Shown: one piece after another, positions 30,964 through 39,379 of the stretch | How the letters are laid out: every line of letters begins with the position of its first letter | Numbering within the stretch: the first letter of the stretch is position 1 | The notes under the pieces: model-generated | The model's database searches: none | What the model saw: the letters and a program-made list of their open reading frames with translations, nothing else | What the model was told of the DNA's origin: nothing | Program-made: the position numbers and the translations under genes | Source: Streptomyces albipurpureus | GTDB taxonomy: Bacteria; Actinomycetota; Actinomycetes; Streptomycetales; Streptomycetaceae | Direction of reading: 5' to 3' | DNA length: 64,000 nt | Assembly (NCBI RefSeq): GCF_023701525.1 | Contig: NZ_JAMQAW010000010.1 | Coordinates: forward strand, 407,487 to 471,486

Positions 30964-32304
30964 ATGGATGAGGCGGGGGTTCGCTGGACACCAGAACAGG
31001 TCCTGGCGCTGGCTTCTGACGCCGCGTCACGGACTGCGGGAAACAAGCTCGGCGTGCGGGGCCCGTGGTCGACCGCGGGCAGTAGCGACACCGGAGCGGT
31101 TTGGGGTCTGTGCAAGGGCAGCGGAAAGAAGCCCTACCAGACGGTCATAGACACCACAGGACCTGCGTACAAGTGCAGTTGCCCGAGTAGGAAGTTCCCC
31201 TGCAAGCATGCGCTGGGGCTGCTTCTGCTGTGGACCACGGACGAGGAGGCAGTACGGGCGAGCGCGGAGCCGGACTGGGCCGAGGAGTGGCTGAGTGGGC
31301 GGCGGAGTCAGGCGGAGAGGGGCCGAGCAGGCCAGGCACAGGCATCGAAGACCATGGACCCAGAGGCGGCCAGGCGCAGGGCGGAGCGCCGGGCCGAGAG
31401 GATCACGGCGGGCGCGCTGGAGTTGGAGCAGCGTCTCACCGACCTCCTGCGCGGGGGACTGGCAGCTGCCGAGCAGTCGGGTTACGGGCTCTGGGAGGAG
31501 ACGGCGGCCCGCATGGTGGATGCACAGGCGCCAGGGCTGGCCTCCCGGGTGCGGGAGTTGGGGGCGATTCCCGGCTCGGGAGCGGGATGGCCCGTGCGGT
31601 TGCTGGAGGAGTGCTCATTGGTCCATCTGCTGGACAGCGCCTGGATGAGGATCGAGCGGCTTCCGGAACCACTGGCGATGACGGTGCGCACTCGGGTCGG
31701 CCTGCCCTCAGCCGCAGGCAGTCAGTCGATCCGCGATCGCTGGCTGGTCCTCTCTCAATACGACTCAGCAGAAACGAAGATCACCACACGCCGTATATGG
31801 GTGTACGGAAGGGAATCCGAACACATGGCATTGCTGCTCTCGTTCGGGGCGGCGGGACGTGCGCCACAGCTGTCGCTGCCCGTGGGGACCATGGTCGACG
31901 CCGAGCTGACTCCCCATCTGGGGGCGGGTCAGCTCCGGGCGGAACTCGGCGCGCAGTTCGGGATACCGGTCCCGATGGGCTCACCGCCGCCCGGCGGTCC
32001 GGTGGCATCGGCCCTCGAAGCGTACGGGCGGGCACTGAGCGCTGATCCCTGGCTCGACAGTTGGCCGGCGACACTGGCGGAGGTGATCCCCGTCCCGGAC
32101 GGCGAGGGATGGCAACTGGCCGACGCCGAAGGCGGGGCGGCTCTTCCCATCGCGTCGGCCGCGCTCTCCCGCGCCGGGCTCTGGAGGCTTGCCTCGCTCT
32201 CCGGGGGCCGCCCGATCACCGTGTTCGGCGAGTGCGGCCCCGCCGGTGTCACACCGCTCGCGGCCTGGTCCGGTGACGCGTTCGAGACGGTCACGCTGAT
32301 CTGA
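30964..32304 (+). CDS. SWIM zinc-finger protein of the MoxR cluster
   Basis: 446 residues from ATG 30964 (MDEAGVRWTPEQVLALA). SWIM motif YKCSCPSRKFPCKHALGLLLLW at about residues 70-91: CxCx(n)CxH, all ligands present, a zinc-binding fold used for DNA or protein contact. An Arg/Ala-rich helical region follows (PEAARRRAERRAERITAG), then a long domain with helices and strands (WVYGRESEHMALLLSFG...). It begins the rightward operon with DUF5691, opposite MoxR. A substrate-recognition role in the cassette is plausible but is inference. Confidence 0.85.
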   Translation: MDEAGVRWTPEQVLALASDAASRTAGNKLGVRGPWSTAGSSDTGAVWGLCKGSGKKPYQTVIDTTGPAYKCSCPSRKFPCKHALGLLLLWTTDEEAVRASAEPDWAEEWLSGRRSQAERGRAGQAQASKTMDPEAARRRAERRAERITAGALELEQRLTDLLRGGLAAAEQSGYGLWEETAARMVDAQAPGLASRVRELGAIPGSGAGWPVRLLEECSLVHLLDSAWMRIERLPEPLAMTVRTRVGLPSAAGSQSIRDRWLVLSQYDSAETKITTRRIWVYGRESEHMALLLSFGAAGRAPQLSLPVGTMVDAELTPHLGAGQLRAELGAQFGIPVPMGSPPPGGPVASALEAYGRALSADPWLDSWPATLAEVIPVPDGEGWQLADAEGGAALPIASAALSRAGLWRLASLSGGRPITVFGECGPAGVTPLAAWSGDAFETVTLI

Positions 32305-32344
32305 GATGAAGGCTCTGGGGGCTGCGACAGCAAGAAGGGACACC

Positions 32345-33964
32345 ATGACCGACAGCAGCAACACCGACCTATGGGAAGGGCTTGTCACTTCCGCGTTGCT
32401 GGGCACCGATCGTCGCAGCCCGCCGGAGGCGGTCCTGCCATCGGGCAGGGAGGCCACCGTCGCCCTACTGGACGCGGCAGCCGTATACACGGTGCGCCGC
32501 AGGGCAGGCCTGGTGCCGGTCCCGGCGGCACCACGACCCGACCCCGCGCCTTGTGACACCAGACCACAGCCGCCGTTGGCTGCCCGCCGACGACTGGCCC
32601 AGTTGTTGGCCGACCGTGCCGTGCCGTCCTCGGGGGGTCGACGCGGGGCGGCTCCCGATTTGACCGAGCTCCTGCCCCAGTGGCTGACCAAGGCCAATGA
32701 ACACGGCTACCAGGCCCCACCGCCCCTGCTGCCCGCCCTGCTGGACGCTGCCCGTGCCCGTACGGATCTCCGGCCGCAGGTCCTCGCCTTCGCCGGGTCG
32801 CGTGGGCTCTGGCTGGCTCGCTTCAACGCCGAGTGGAGGTTCGCGCTCCGTGGCGCTTCGGGCGGTGGCGCACTACTGCCGGACGCGACGGACGCCGGTG
32901 CGGTCGCGGCGCTGTGGGAGGAGGGTCTGTTCGCCGAACGGGTCGCCCTGCTGGCTGCCGTCCGGGCTCAGGACGCCGGATCGGCGCTGGCACTGCTCGC
33001 CGGGACCTGGTCCACCGAGCGGGCAGAGGACCGGTTGATGTTCCTGGACTCCCTTCGGGCGGGACTATCCGAGGCCGATGAGCCCTTTCTGGAGCAGGCG
33101 CTGGGGGATCGCAGCCGCAATGTCCGCGCCACAGCGGCCGAGTTGCTCTCCGCGCTGCCGCACTCCGCACTCGCCGGGCGAATGGCGAAGCGGGCGGTGT
33201 CCTGCGTCGGCCCGCACGGGAGTGCCGGGGTGCCGTCCATAGCCGTGGCGGCTCCGCGTGAGTGCGATGCGGGCATGCAGCGGGACGGCGTGGTTCCCAC
33301 CCCACCGACCGGCCGTGGCGCACGCTCCTGGTGGCTGGGTCAACTGGTGGAGGCAGCTCCGCTGTCGGCCTGGCCAGAGCGGTTCGGGGGACGTTCCGCA
33401 CGGGAGATCGTCGCGCTCCCGGTGGCTGACGGCTGGAGCGATGAACTCCACGCGGCCTGGTGCCGGGCCGCGGTGCGCCAGCGGGATGCGGAGTGGTCCC
33501 GCGCGCTGCTGGATTCACCCGTCACTCCTCCGGAGTCGGGGCTTGGCACTTCCTCACTGGCCGAGCGCGCCATGCTGCTCTCCATACTGCCCGCGGCCGA
33601 ACGGGCGCTCTGGGTCGCGGAGTTCATTGCGGCACATGGTTTGTCGGAGGCGTTCCAACTCCTCGGGGTGTGTGCCGTTCCGTGGGCGGAGCCGCTGGGA
33701 CGCTCGGTGGTCGATGCACTCGACATAGCGCGGGAGGCGGGGAGCTATCCCTGGAGCTTCAGCGGAGTGATGGGGCTGGCCGAACGCTGCCTGGACCCCG
33801 GTGAGTCGAGCCGCCTTGATCTTCTGACGGCGACTCCGGACGAGGTGGAGGGAGCATCCCCGGGGGCAGGAAGTTACTGGTCGGAGGCGTTCCAGAGACT
33901 TGTCTCCACCTTGCGGCTGCGGGAAGCGATGCAGCGGGAGTTGGTGGGGACCCTCCCCGGCTGA
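32345..33964 (+). CDS. DUF5691 protein of the MoxR cluster
   Basis: 539 residues from ATG 32345, 40 bp after the SWIM gene and behind AAGAAGGGA. The start LWEGLVTSALLGTDRR is typical of the family. The body is a helical, HEAT-like solenoid (LLPALLDAARARTDLRPQVLAFAG, FLEQALGDRSRNVRATAAELLSALP, and so on). No catalytic motif or membrane span is visible. It is found in the same five-gene neighbourhoods (MoxR, VWA, DUF5682, SWIM, DUF5691) in actinomycetes; probably a scaffold subunit, by inference. Confidence 0.8.
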   Translation: MTDSSNTDLWEGLVTSALLGTDRRSPPEAVLPSGREATVALLDAAAVYTVRRRAGLVPVPAAPRPDPAPCDTRPQPPLAARRRLAQLLADRAVPSSGGRRGAAPDLTELLPQWLTKANEHGYQAPPPLLPALLDAARARTDLRPQVLAFAGSRGLWLARFNAEWRFALRGASGGGALLPDATDAGAVAALWEEGLFAERVALLAAVRAQDAGSALALLAGTWSTERAEDRLMFLDSLRAGLSEADEPFLEQALGDRSRNVRATAAELLSALPHSALAGRMAKRAVSCVGPHGSAGVPSIAVAAPRECDAGMQRDGVVPTPPTGRGARSWWLGQLVEAAPLSAWPERFGGRSAREIVALPVADGWSDELHAAWCRAAVRQRDAEWSRALLDSPVTPPESGLGTSSLAERAMLLSILPAAERALWVAEFIAAHGLSEAFQLLGVCAVPWAEPLGRSVVDALDIAREAGSYPWSFSGVMGLAERCLDPGESSRLDLLTATPDEVEGASPGAGSYWSEAFQRLVSTLRLREAMQRELVGTLPG

Positions 33965-33983
33965 TGGGCTCCGTGCGAGTGGT

Positions 33984-34004
33984 CTTCCGGCCTGAAGCCG
34001 GAAG
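33984..34004 (+). terminator. Hairpin after the DUF5691 gene
   Basis: CTTCCGGC (33984-33991) pairs with GCCGGAAG (33997-34004) over a CTGAA loop, 20 bp after the stop. Confidence 0.6.
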
Positions 34005-34801
34005 GCCACCGCGGCCAGCGGCCTCTCCCCCTTCCTACCGGCGCCCGAACCGCTGTGGGCTCTTGTCGCCCCGCACCCGCATGCTCCGCTGTTCTGCCCC
34101 CGTTCCCGGACGCTGTTTCCGTCGGCATACCCGCCCGCGCATCACCGGCTGGCCTCCTGGCCAGCGAGGCCGGGGCTTCCCAGGACGAAACCAGCGCCCG
34201 GGGGCCAAGAAGCACAGGCCCACCGACAGCACCACGGTGAGGCGACACCAGCACCAGCACCAGCACCAGCACCAGCACCAGCACCAGCACCAGCACCAGC
34301 ACCAGCACCAGCACTGGGAGGCAGCACTCCATGGGAGCGGTTCCAACCAGTGGCCACAAACCCACGACCCACATCGAAGACGTGGCGCTTCCCCCCGGTC
34401 GCAGTGCTCACGGAGGGGCGCAGAGAAGTGCGGGAAGGCGGCCCGCTGGCAGCGGGCCGCACTGCGTGGCTAGACCGGGGCCGTCGGTACCGTTCAGGGC
34501 GCCAAGTCCTCCGGTCACCGGGTGTGATCACCTTCGTACGCACCTTCATGCCTCGGTGCGCAGGTCCACGGCCGCTTCCTCCGCGCCGACCCCGCACCAG
34601 AGCCGATCCAGAACGCTCAGCGCCGCATGGGCCCATCACCCCATGAGCACCTGGCGTAACCCGCGCTCAACCAAGAGCGCTGGCCGAGTCGCGTTAGGCC
34701 GAACGGCTGAACAGATGGACACCGCCCGAGGTCGTCAGACGCCTTTCACCGTCGCGGACATGGAGCGGTAACCGCGGGATTCCAACCCTCAGGCCAGTGG
34801 A
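34005..34801. other. Long non-coding stretch with a hexamer repeat
   Basis: About 800 bp without a supportable gene. Apart from (CACCAG)n at 34246-34315 I see no repeats, strong hairpins or known RNA. Open frames read through the repeat on both strands as Gln-His or Gly-Ala runs and look spurious. Confidence 0.55.
34246..34315. repeat. CACCAG hexanucleotide repeat, about 11.7 copies
   Basis: Uninterrupted tandem CACCAG over 70 bp in intergenic DNA. No frame has a stop codon across it. Confidence 0.97.
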
Positions 34802-35215
34802 TCACGCCCCGGCGGGCTCCCGGACGTTCGCATTCACCCAGTCGACGATCGACGTCGTCGTTGCCCCGGGGGTGAAGATCTCGGCCACCCCCAGCTCCTT
34901 CAGCGGAGGAATGTCCGCCTCCGGGATGATGCCGCCGCCGAAGACCTTGATGTCCTCGGCCTCCCGCTCCTTCAACAGCTCAATCACCTTGGCAAACAGG
35001 GTGTTGTGGGCGCCCGAGAGGATGGAGAGCCCAATCGCATCCGCATCCTCCTGGATCGCTGTGGCCACGATTTGTTCGGGCGTCTGGTGTAGGCCCGTGT
35101 AGATGACTTCCATACCTGCATCGCGCAGTGCCCGCGCAATCACCTTGGCACCGCGATCATGGCCGTCGAGCCCCGGCTTGGCCACCACCACGCGGATCGG
35201 ACCCGTCACACCCAT
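34802..35215 (-). CDS. icmB: Isobutyryl-CoA mutase, small (cobalamin-binding) subunit
   Basis: Binds adenosylcobalamin for the reversible rearrangement of isobutyryl-CoA and n-butyryl-CoA, a source of polyketide precursors; the large catalytic subunit IcmA is encoded elsewhere. 137 residues from ATG 35215 with GGAGGC upstream, matching the known length of about 136. Motifs: VVAKPGLDGHDRGAKVIA (DxHxxG, the His that ligates cobalt), GLSILSGAHNT and VFGGGIIPEADI. Nearly identical in pattern to the S. cinnamonensis IcmB sequence as I remember it. Confidence 0.93.
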   Translation of the reverse strand: MGVTGPIRVVVAKPGLDGHDRGAKVIARALRDAGMEVIYTGLHQTPEQIVATAIQEDADAIGLSILSGAHNTLFAKVIELLKEREAEDIKVFGGGIIPEADIPPLKELGVAEIFTPGATTTSIVDWVNANVREPAGA

Positions 35216-35556
35216 CGCTGCCTCCACATAGCCGACTCCGCCGCAAGTGAACGAACGTTATCTCCAGCATCCCGCACCCACCCGTTTCACAGTGGACAGG
35301 GAGGGGGAAATCACACACTGGGACATGTTCGCTATGTGTCGTCCCCGCTCTTCATGCGGGACAACCCGCTGCGGGGTCGGCGCAAGGGAGCCGCTTCAGC
35401 GCCGGGCCTCCGCGCCGTCAGCCGCACGGCACGGAGGAACGGCACTCACTGTCGCGAGCGCCGCCGCCATCGGCGACCGGGACAGCGCCTGAGGAGGCCC
35501 CATGAGGGCATACGAGGGACGACGACGTCCCCTGTATGTCGTACGGAGGTCGGCCC
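35216..35556. other. Divergent promoter region of icmB and the lipase-like gene
   Basis: No gene seen in 340 bp; no repeats or hairpins of note. Open frames are shadows. Confidence 0.45.
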
Positions 35557-36849
35557 ATGCAGGTCCTGCCCTTCCTTTCCCTCAGCCTGAGCCTGAGCCT
35601 GCTCCCCCTACCTCACTGCCTGTCACTGACACCGGGCCTGGGCCCCTGGGATCTGCGCACCGTCAGCCTGCGCACCGCGCAGCAGCTGCTCACCCTCCGT
35701 GATCTACGGGGCCCCGCCACCGTCCTGCGCGCCACCGCGCTTGAGTTGGCCATTCTCGCCGGGCACGTACTGCTCTACCCCTCCGGCCTGACCGCCGAGC
35801 GCCCCGCACTGGATCAACCCGAGCTTCGGGACCCTGACCAGGAACCACGGAGCCAGGAACCACGGAGCCAGGACCAGGGACCAGAGGGAGGCGGCGGCGG
35901 GAAACGCCTGGGGCAGGAAGGTGGACACAAGGCTCCCAGCCGCGGCAAGAGCAAGGGCCGGGCCCCGCAGAACGAGAGACGGGATCAGGAGCAGGGCCGC
36001 CCCCAGGCCCCGGCGGCCCGCACGGCACCACGCCAGGCACCGAGCAAACCGCCGAGCCAGTCGCAGAGTCGGCCGCAGCGCGGCAATCGCCCGACTCCAC
36101 CCCCCCGAGCGTCGGCGCACACCCTGCCGCGCGGCTCGAAGCAAGCCCCCGACCGCGGCGCCGATACCGCGGGGCCTTCCGCCCCCACGTCACTGCCGAC
36201 CCGCCGGACCCCCGACCACCCTCCTGTCGTGATGCTTCACGGCTTCGTCGACAATCGCTCCGTCTTCGTCCTCTTGCGGCGCTCCCTCGCCCGGCATGGC
36301 TGGCACCATCTGGAGTGTCTGAACTACTCGCCCCTCACCTGCGATATCCGTGCCGCGGCCGAGCTGCTCGGTCGCCATATCGAGGAGATCAGCGACCGCA
36401 CCGGGCAGAGCAGGGTCGATATCGTCGGGCACAGCCTGGGCGGGCTGATCGCGCGCTACTACATCCAGTGCCTCGGTGGTGATCTACGGGTACGCACCCT
36501 GGTCACGCTGGGAACCCCGCACTCCGGAACCACCGTCGCCCCGCTCGCCAGCGCACACCCCATCGTGCGGCAGATGCGCCCCGGCTCCTCGGTGATCGAG
36601 GAGCTCAGCCGGCCGGCACCCGGATGCCGTACCCGGTTTGTGAGCTTCTGGAGCGATCTCGATCAACTGATGAGCCCGGTCGAGACGGCCCGTCTCGACC
36701 ACCCCGATCTCAACGCCGAGAACGTCCAAGTCAGCGGCGTCGGCCATCTCGCCCTTCCGGTCCACCCCGCAGTGGCCGCCGGCATCCGGCAAGTACTGGA
36801 GCCCGATGACTCCCTCATGGACACCTCGGGTACCGCCTCGGTCGCCTAG
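35557..36849 (+). CDS. Alpha/beta hydrolase (lipase/PGAP1-like) with disordered insertion
   Basis: 430 residues from ATG 35557 (an ATG at 35536 is also possible). The N-terminus is hydrophobic with a Leu-Ser repeat (SLSLSLSLLPL, from 6-bp near-repeats) and a second apolar segment (VLRATALELAILAGHVLLYP), so it is probably membrane-associated. About 130 residues of Gln/Arg/Pro/Lys-rich disorder follow (including a duplicated QEPRS unit). The hydrolase domain then has VVMLHGFVDNRSVFVLL (oxyanion hole), VDIVGHSLGGLIARYY (nucleophile Ser), TLGTPHSGT, WSDLDQLMSP (acid) and VSGVGHLALPVHPAV (His). This is a triacylglycerol-lipase-like fold; natural substrate unknown. Confidence 0.82.
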   Translation: MQVLPFLSLSLSLSLLPLPHCLSLTPGLGPWDLRTVSLRTAQQLLTLRDLRGPATVLRATALELAILAGHVLLYPSGLTAERPALDQPELRDPDQEPRSQEPRSQDQGPEGGGGGKRLGQEGGHKAPSRGKSKGRAPQNERRDQEQGRPQAPAARTAPRQAPSKPPSQSQSRPQRGNRPTPPPRASAHTLPRGSKQAPDRGADTAGPSAPTSLPTRRTPDHPPVVMLHGFVDNRSVFVLLRRSLARHGWHHLECLNYSPLTCDIRAAAELLGRHIEEISDRTGQSRVDIVGHSLGGLIARYYIQCLGGDLRVRTLVTLGTPHSGTTVAPLASAHPIVRQMRPGSSVIEELSRPAPGCRTRFVSFWSDLDQLMSPVETARLDHPDLNAENVQVSGVGHLALPVHPAVAAGIRQVLEPDDSLMDTSGTASVA

Positions 36850-37199
36850 CGCCCGCTACGCCCGCGACGCGCGCGGCGGATTCCGGTGGAACCGATCACG
36901 GGCACAGCACCTACCCGAGTCCACCTCAAGACCCCCATGCCCATCGGCAATTCACCCGACGACAGCGGCATAACGGACAGCCGAACATCGAACACGTTTC
37001 GAACATAGGGCCAAGGCTGTTCCTGTACCCCTCCGAAAGACGCTCGAATGCCCGTTTCCTGATTGGCTAAAACCCCAGGAAGATTGTCGCCGCCGCATAC
37101 CGCCGGGTACAGTCGCGCCACTGGTTCCCCCCGCTGGGATTCCTCTGCTCCATGGCCCCAGAAAAGCCAGTTCCTGCTGCCGAGGCGAGAGAGAAGTTG
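36850..37199. other. Upstream region of the M23 peptidase gene, no element identified
   Basis: 350 bp without a gene. I looked for a c-di-AMP riboswitch here, as occurs before other cell-wall hydrolase genes, and did not find the conserved GGGTGAAT/GTAGGC elements. Confidence 0.45.
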
Positions 37200-38945
37200 G
37201 TGAACGACCAGCACGCCCACGCCGGGCACGTCGATTACGACAACAACCCCACCGGCAGCTTTGACATCGATCCGCTCTTCGGTGCGCTCCCCGGCACGTC
37301 GGCCGGATACGAGACGAGCCACAGCGGTCACTTCGACACCAGCCAGTGGGACACGGGCTCGCACCAGAGCGCCGGCTACGAGACGTACGCCGAGCAGCAG
37401 GTCGAGCACTTCCCTCAGGCCGCCGATCCCTCTGGCCAGTACGACACGACCGGGCAATGGGACGCCTCGGCCTGGAACCAGAGCGGACAGACTGGCCAGT
37501 TCAACACGGCGGCGGCAACCTTCGCGGCTGACTCCGGCGGGCAGTGGACAGCCCCCGGCAATGACAGCGGCGCATACGATGCGACCGCGTGGAACGTGGC
37601 CGCAGACGCCGTCCTACCGCAACAGTTCACACCGGAACATGATTTCGCCGCAACCGATTTTGGTGTGGACGTCGCGACGGGCTTCGGCTCCGAACCGCCA
37701 CCAGAGCCGGCACCCGACCTCAGTACCGAATCCGCCCAGGAGTTCAGTACTGAAACGTATGAGACCGACGCGTATGAGACCGATACGTATGAAGCCGATC
37801 CGTATGGGGCTGTGGCGTACCAGACGGGCACATACGAGGCCGGACCCTATGAGACGGGGTCCCACGAGACCGCGGCCTACGGCACCGGAACGTATGACGC
37901 TGGAACGTACGACGGAGAAGCGTTCGCCACCGGGGTGTACGAGGGACAGAGCGAGGGCGCGCTCCTCACGGAGGAACTCGACAGTACGGGTGAGCTCCTT
38001 CTCGATGTCGACCCCGACCACGAGTTCGTGCTCGACACCGACGGCCTCGATCCCGGCCTCCTTGAGGACGGATCCGCCGAGAACGACTTCACCGACGCCG
38101 CTGCCGACCACCACCTCGACGCAGAGCTCGGCCTGATCACCCCCGTCACACCGGTATCTCCCCGTCCCGTGCGTCGCGCCAACGGAAGCGGAAACCGCGG
38201 TCGACGCCGCACCCCCGCGAAGCGTTCGGCTTTCCTCACCGTCGCCGTCCCGTCCGCCTGTGTCATGGGTGTGGCGGGTATCGCCGCCGCCTCGGTCGGC
38301 AGCCTCAGCGGAGGCGACGTCAAGAAGGACGACAGCACCAAGCTCGCCGCCGCGGACGTGGCCACGACGGCCGCCAAGACGGCCGCGGCCAACAACAAGA
38401 TGGACACTCAACTCGCCGCGCTCCACGCCGAAGCCCGTGACTTCGGCGACCGCGCCTCCCGCACTCAGGAACGTATCGACCTGAAGGCCCGTCAGGCGGC
38501 GGACCGCAAGAAGCGCGAGGACGAGGCCAAGCGGCGCGAGGCACTGCGCCCCAAGTTCTCCCTCCCGGTGCGGCAGCCCGGCATCAGCGCCTACTACGGC
38601 CAGTCCGGCGTCAACTGGGTCTCGCTGCACACCGGCATTGACTTCCCGGTCGGCTACGGCACAGAGGTGCTCGCCGCAACCGACGGCACCGTACGCACCC
38701 AGACCCACTCCGCCTACGGCAACATGGTCATCCTGACCGCTCCCGATGGAACCGAGACCTGGTACTGCCACCTGAGCAGCGCCAGGATTCGCTCGGGCAC
38801 GGTGAAGGCCGGCGATGTGATCGGTTACGCGGGTGACTCGGGGAACTCGATCGGACCGCACCTCCACTTCGAGGTCAGGCCCGGTGGCGGGGCCGCGATC
38901 AACCCCTTGACCTGGCTCCAGAGCCACGGCCTCAATCCAGCGTAG
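37200..38945 (+). CDS. Membrane-anchored M23 (LytM-type) peptidase
   Basis: 581 residues from GTG 37200 (VNDQHAHAGHVDYD), preceded by GAGAGAGAAG; ATG 37152 in the same frame is an alternative. Residues 1-340 are acidic and disordered, with Tyr-Glu-Thr repeats (YETDAYETDTYEADPYG, coded near 37756-37920). Then one membrane helix (AFLTVAVPSACVMGVAGIAAAS, about 345-366) and a coiled coil (DTQLAALHAEARDFGDRA...KKREDEAKRREA). The M23 endopeptidase domain follows, with HTGIDFPVGYGTEV (zinc His and Asp) and GPHLHFEVRPGG (HxH). All zinc ligands are present. It should cleave peptidoglycan cross-bridges outside the cell. Confidence 0.9.
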   Translation: MNDQHAHAGHVDYDNNPTGSFDIDPLFGALPGTSAGYETSHSGHFDTSQWDTGSHQSAGYETYAEQQVEHFPQAADPSGQYDTTGQWDASAWNQSGQTGQFNTAAATFAADSGGQWTAPGNDSGAYDATAWNVAADAVLPQQFTPEHDFAATDFGVDVATGFGSEPPPEPAPDLSTESAQEFSTETYETDAYETDTYEADPYGAVAYQTGTYEAGPYETGSHETAAYGTGTYDAGTYDGEAFATGVYEGQSEGALLTEELDSTGELLLDVDPDHEFVLDTDGLDPGLLEDGSAENDFTDAAADHHLDAELGLITPVTPVSPRPVRRANGSGNRGRRRTPAKRSAFLTVAVPSACVMGVAGIAAASVGSLSGGDVKKDDSTKLAAADVATTAAKTAAANNKMDTQLAALHAEARDFGDRASRTQERIDLKARQAADRKKREDEAKRREALRPKFSLPVRQPGISAYYGQSGVNWVSLHTGIDFPVGYGTEVLAATDGTVRTQTHSAYGNMVILTAPDGTETWYCHLSSARIRSGTVKAGDVIGYAGDSGNSIGPHLHFEVRPGGGAAINPLTWLQSHGLNPA

Positions 38946-39379
38946 ACATCATCGGCCGGTACCCGATTCCCGTCGTCATCCGGACACAGAAGTGACGGCT
39001 TGCCAGGAAGGCCCGTGAGCCTGAGCAAGCGTCACTGCCCTGGAGACCCCGCTCGTACGAGAGAACAGTGCGGTCGCTCAGCCACCGCCCGAGGGACGAT
39101 CGAGCGCCGGGCATCGAGCGCTGGACATCGCCCGGTGGACCATCAAGCGTCGGACGGTCGAGCGTCGAGCCCGACCGGGCAGAGCGCCAACGCCCGCCAC
39201 CCGGACCTGGCACCGCTCCTTCCCAGCGCCTCCAGCAAACGGGACACGGCACTCCGCGAACGCCAATGGCAACCCGCTGTCCGGAGCGGGCAGCCCTGAA
39301 GGCTGGGGCAGACCACACCGGCCAGCCCCCGGGTGGACATCAGACCCGGCGGGGCTGGCAATCCGCTCCTGGCCCTACC
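38946..39379. other. Convergent gap between the M23 gene and pcrA
   Basis: No gene seen. GCGTCGGACGGTCGAGCG-like words recur loosely around 39100-39180. The pcrA terminator hairpin is near the right end. Confidence 0.45.
39321..39359 (-). terminator. Hairpin terminator of pcrA
   Basis: GCCAGCCCC...GGGT (39321-39334) pairs with ACCCG...GGGGCTGGC (39344-39359) with a small bulge, 20 bp beyond the pcrA stop. Confidence 0.65.

Noticed and set aside
34035..34639. Genes through the CACCAG repeat on either strand
   Set aside because: Frames are open only through the stop-free repeat; flanks show no conserved protein features.
36850..37199. c-di-AMP riboswitch before the M23 peptidase
   Set aside because: Conserved GGGTGAAT and GTAGGC elements are absent.
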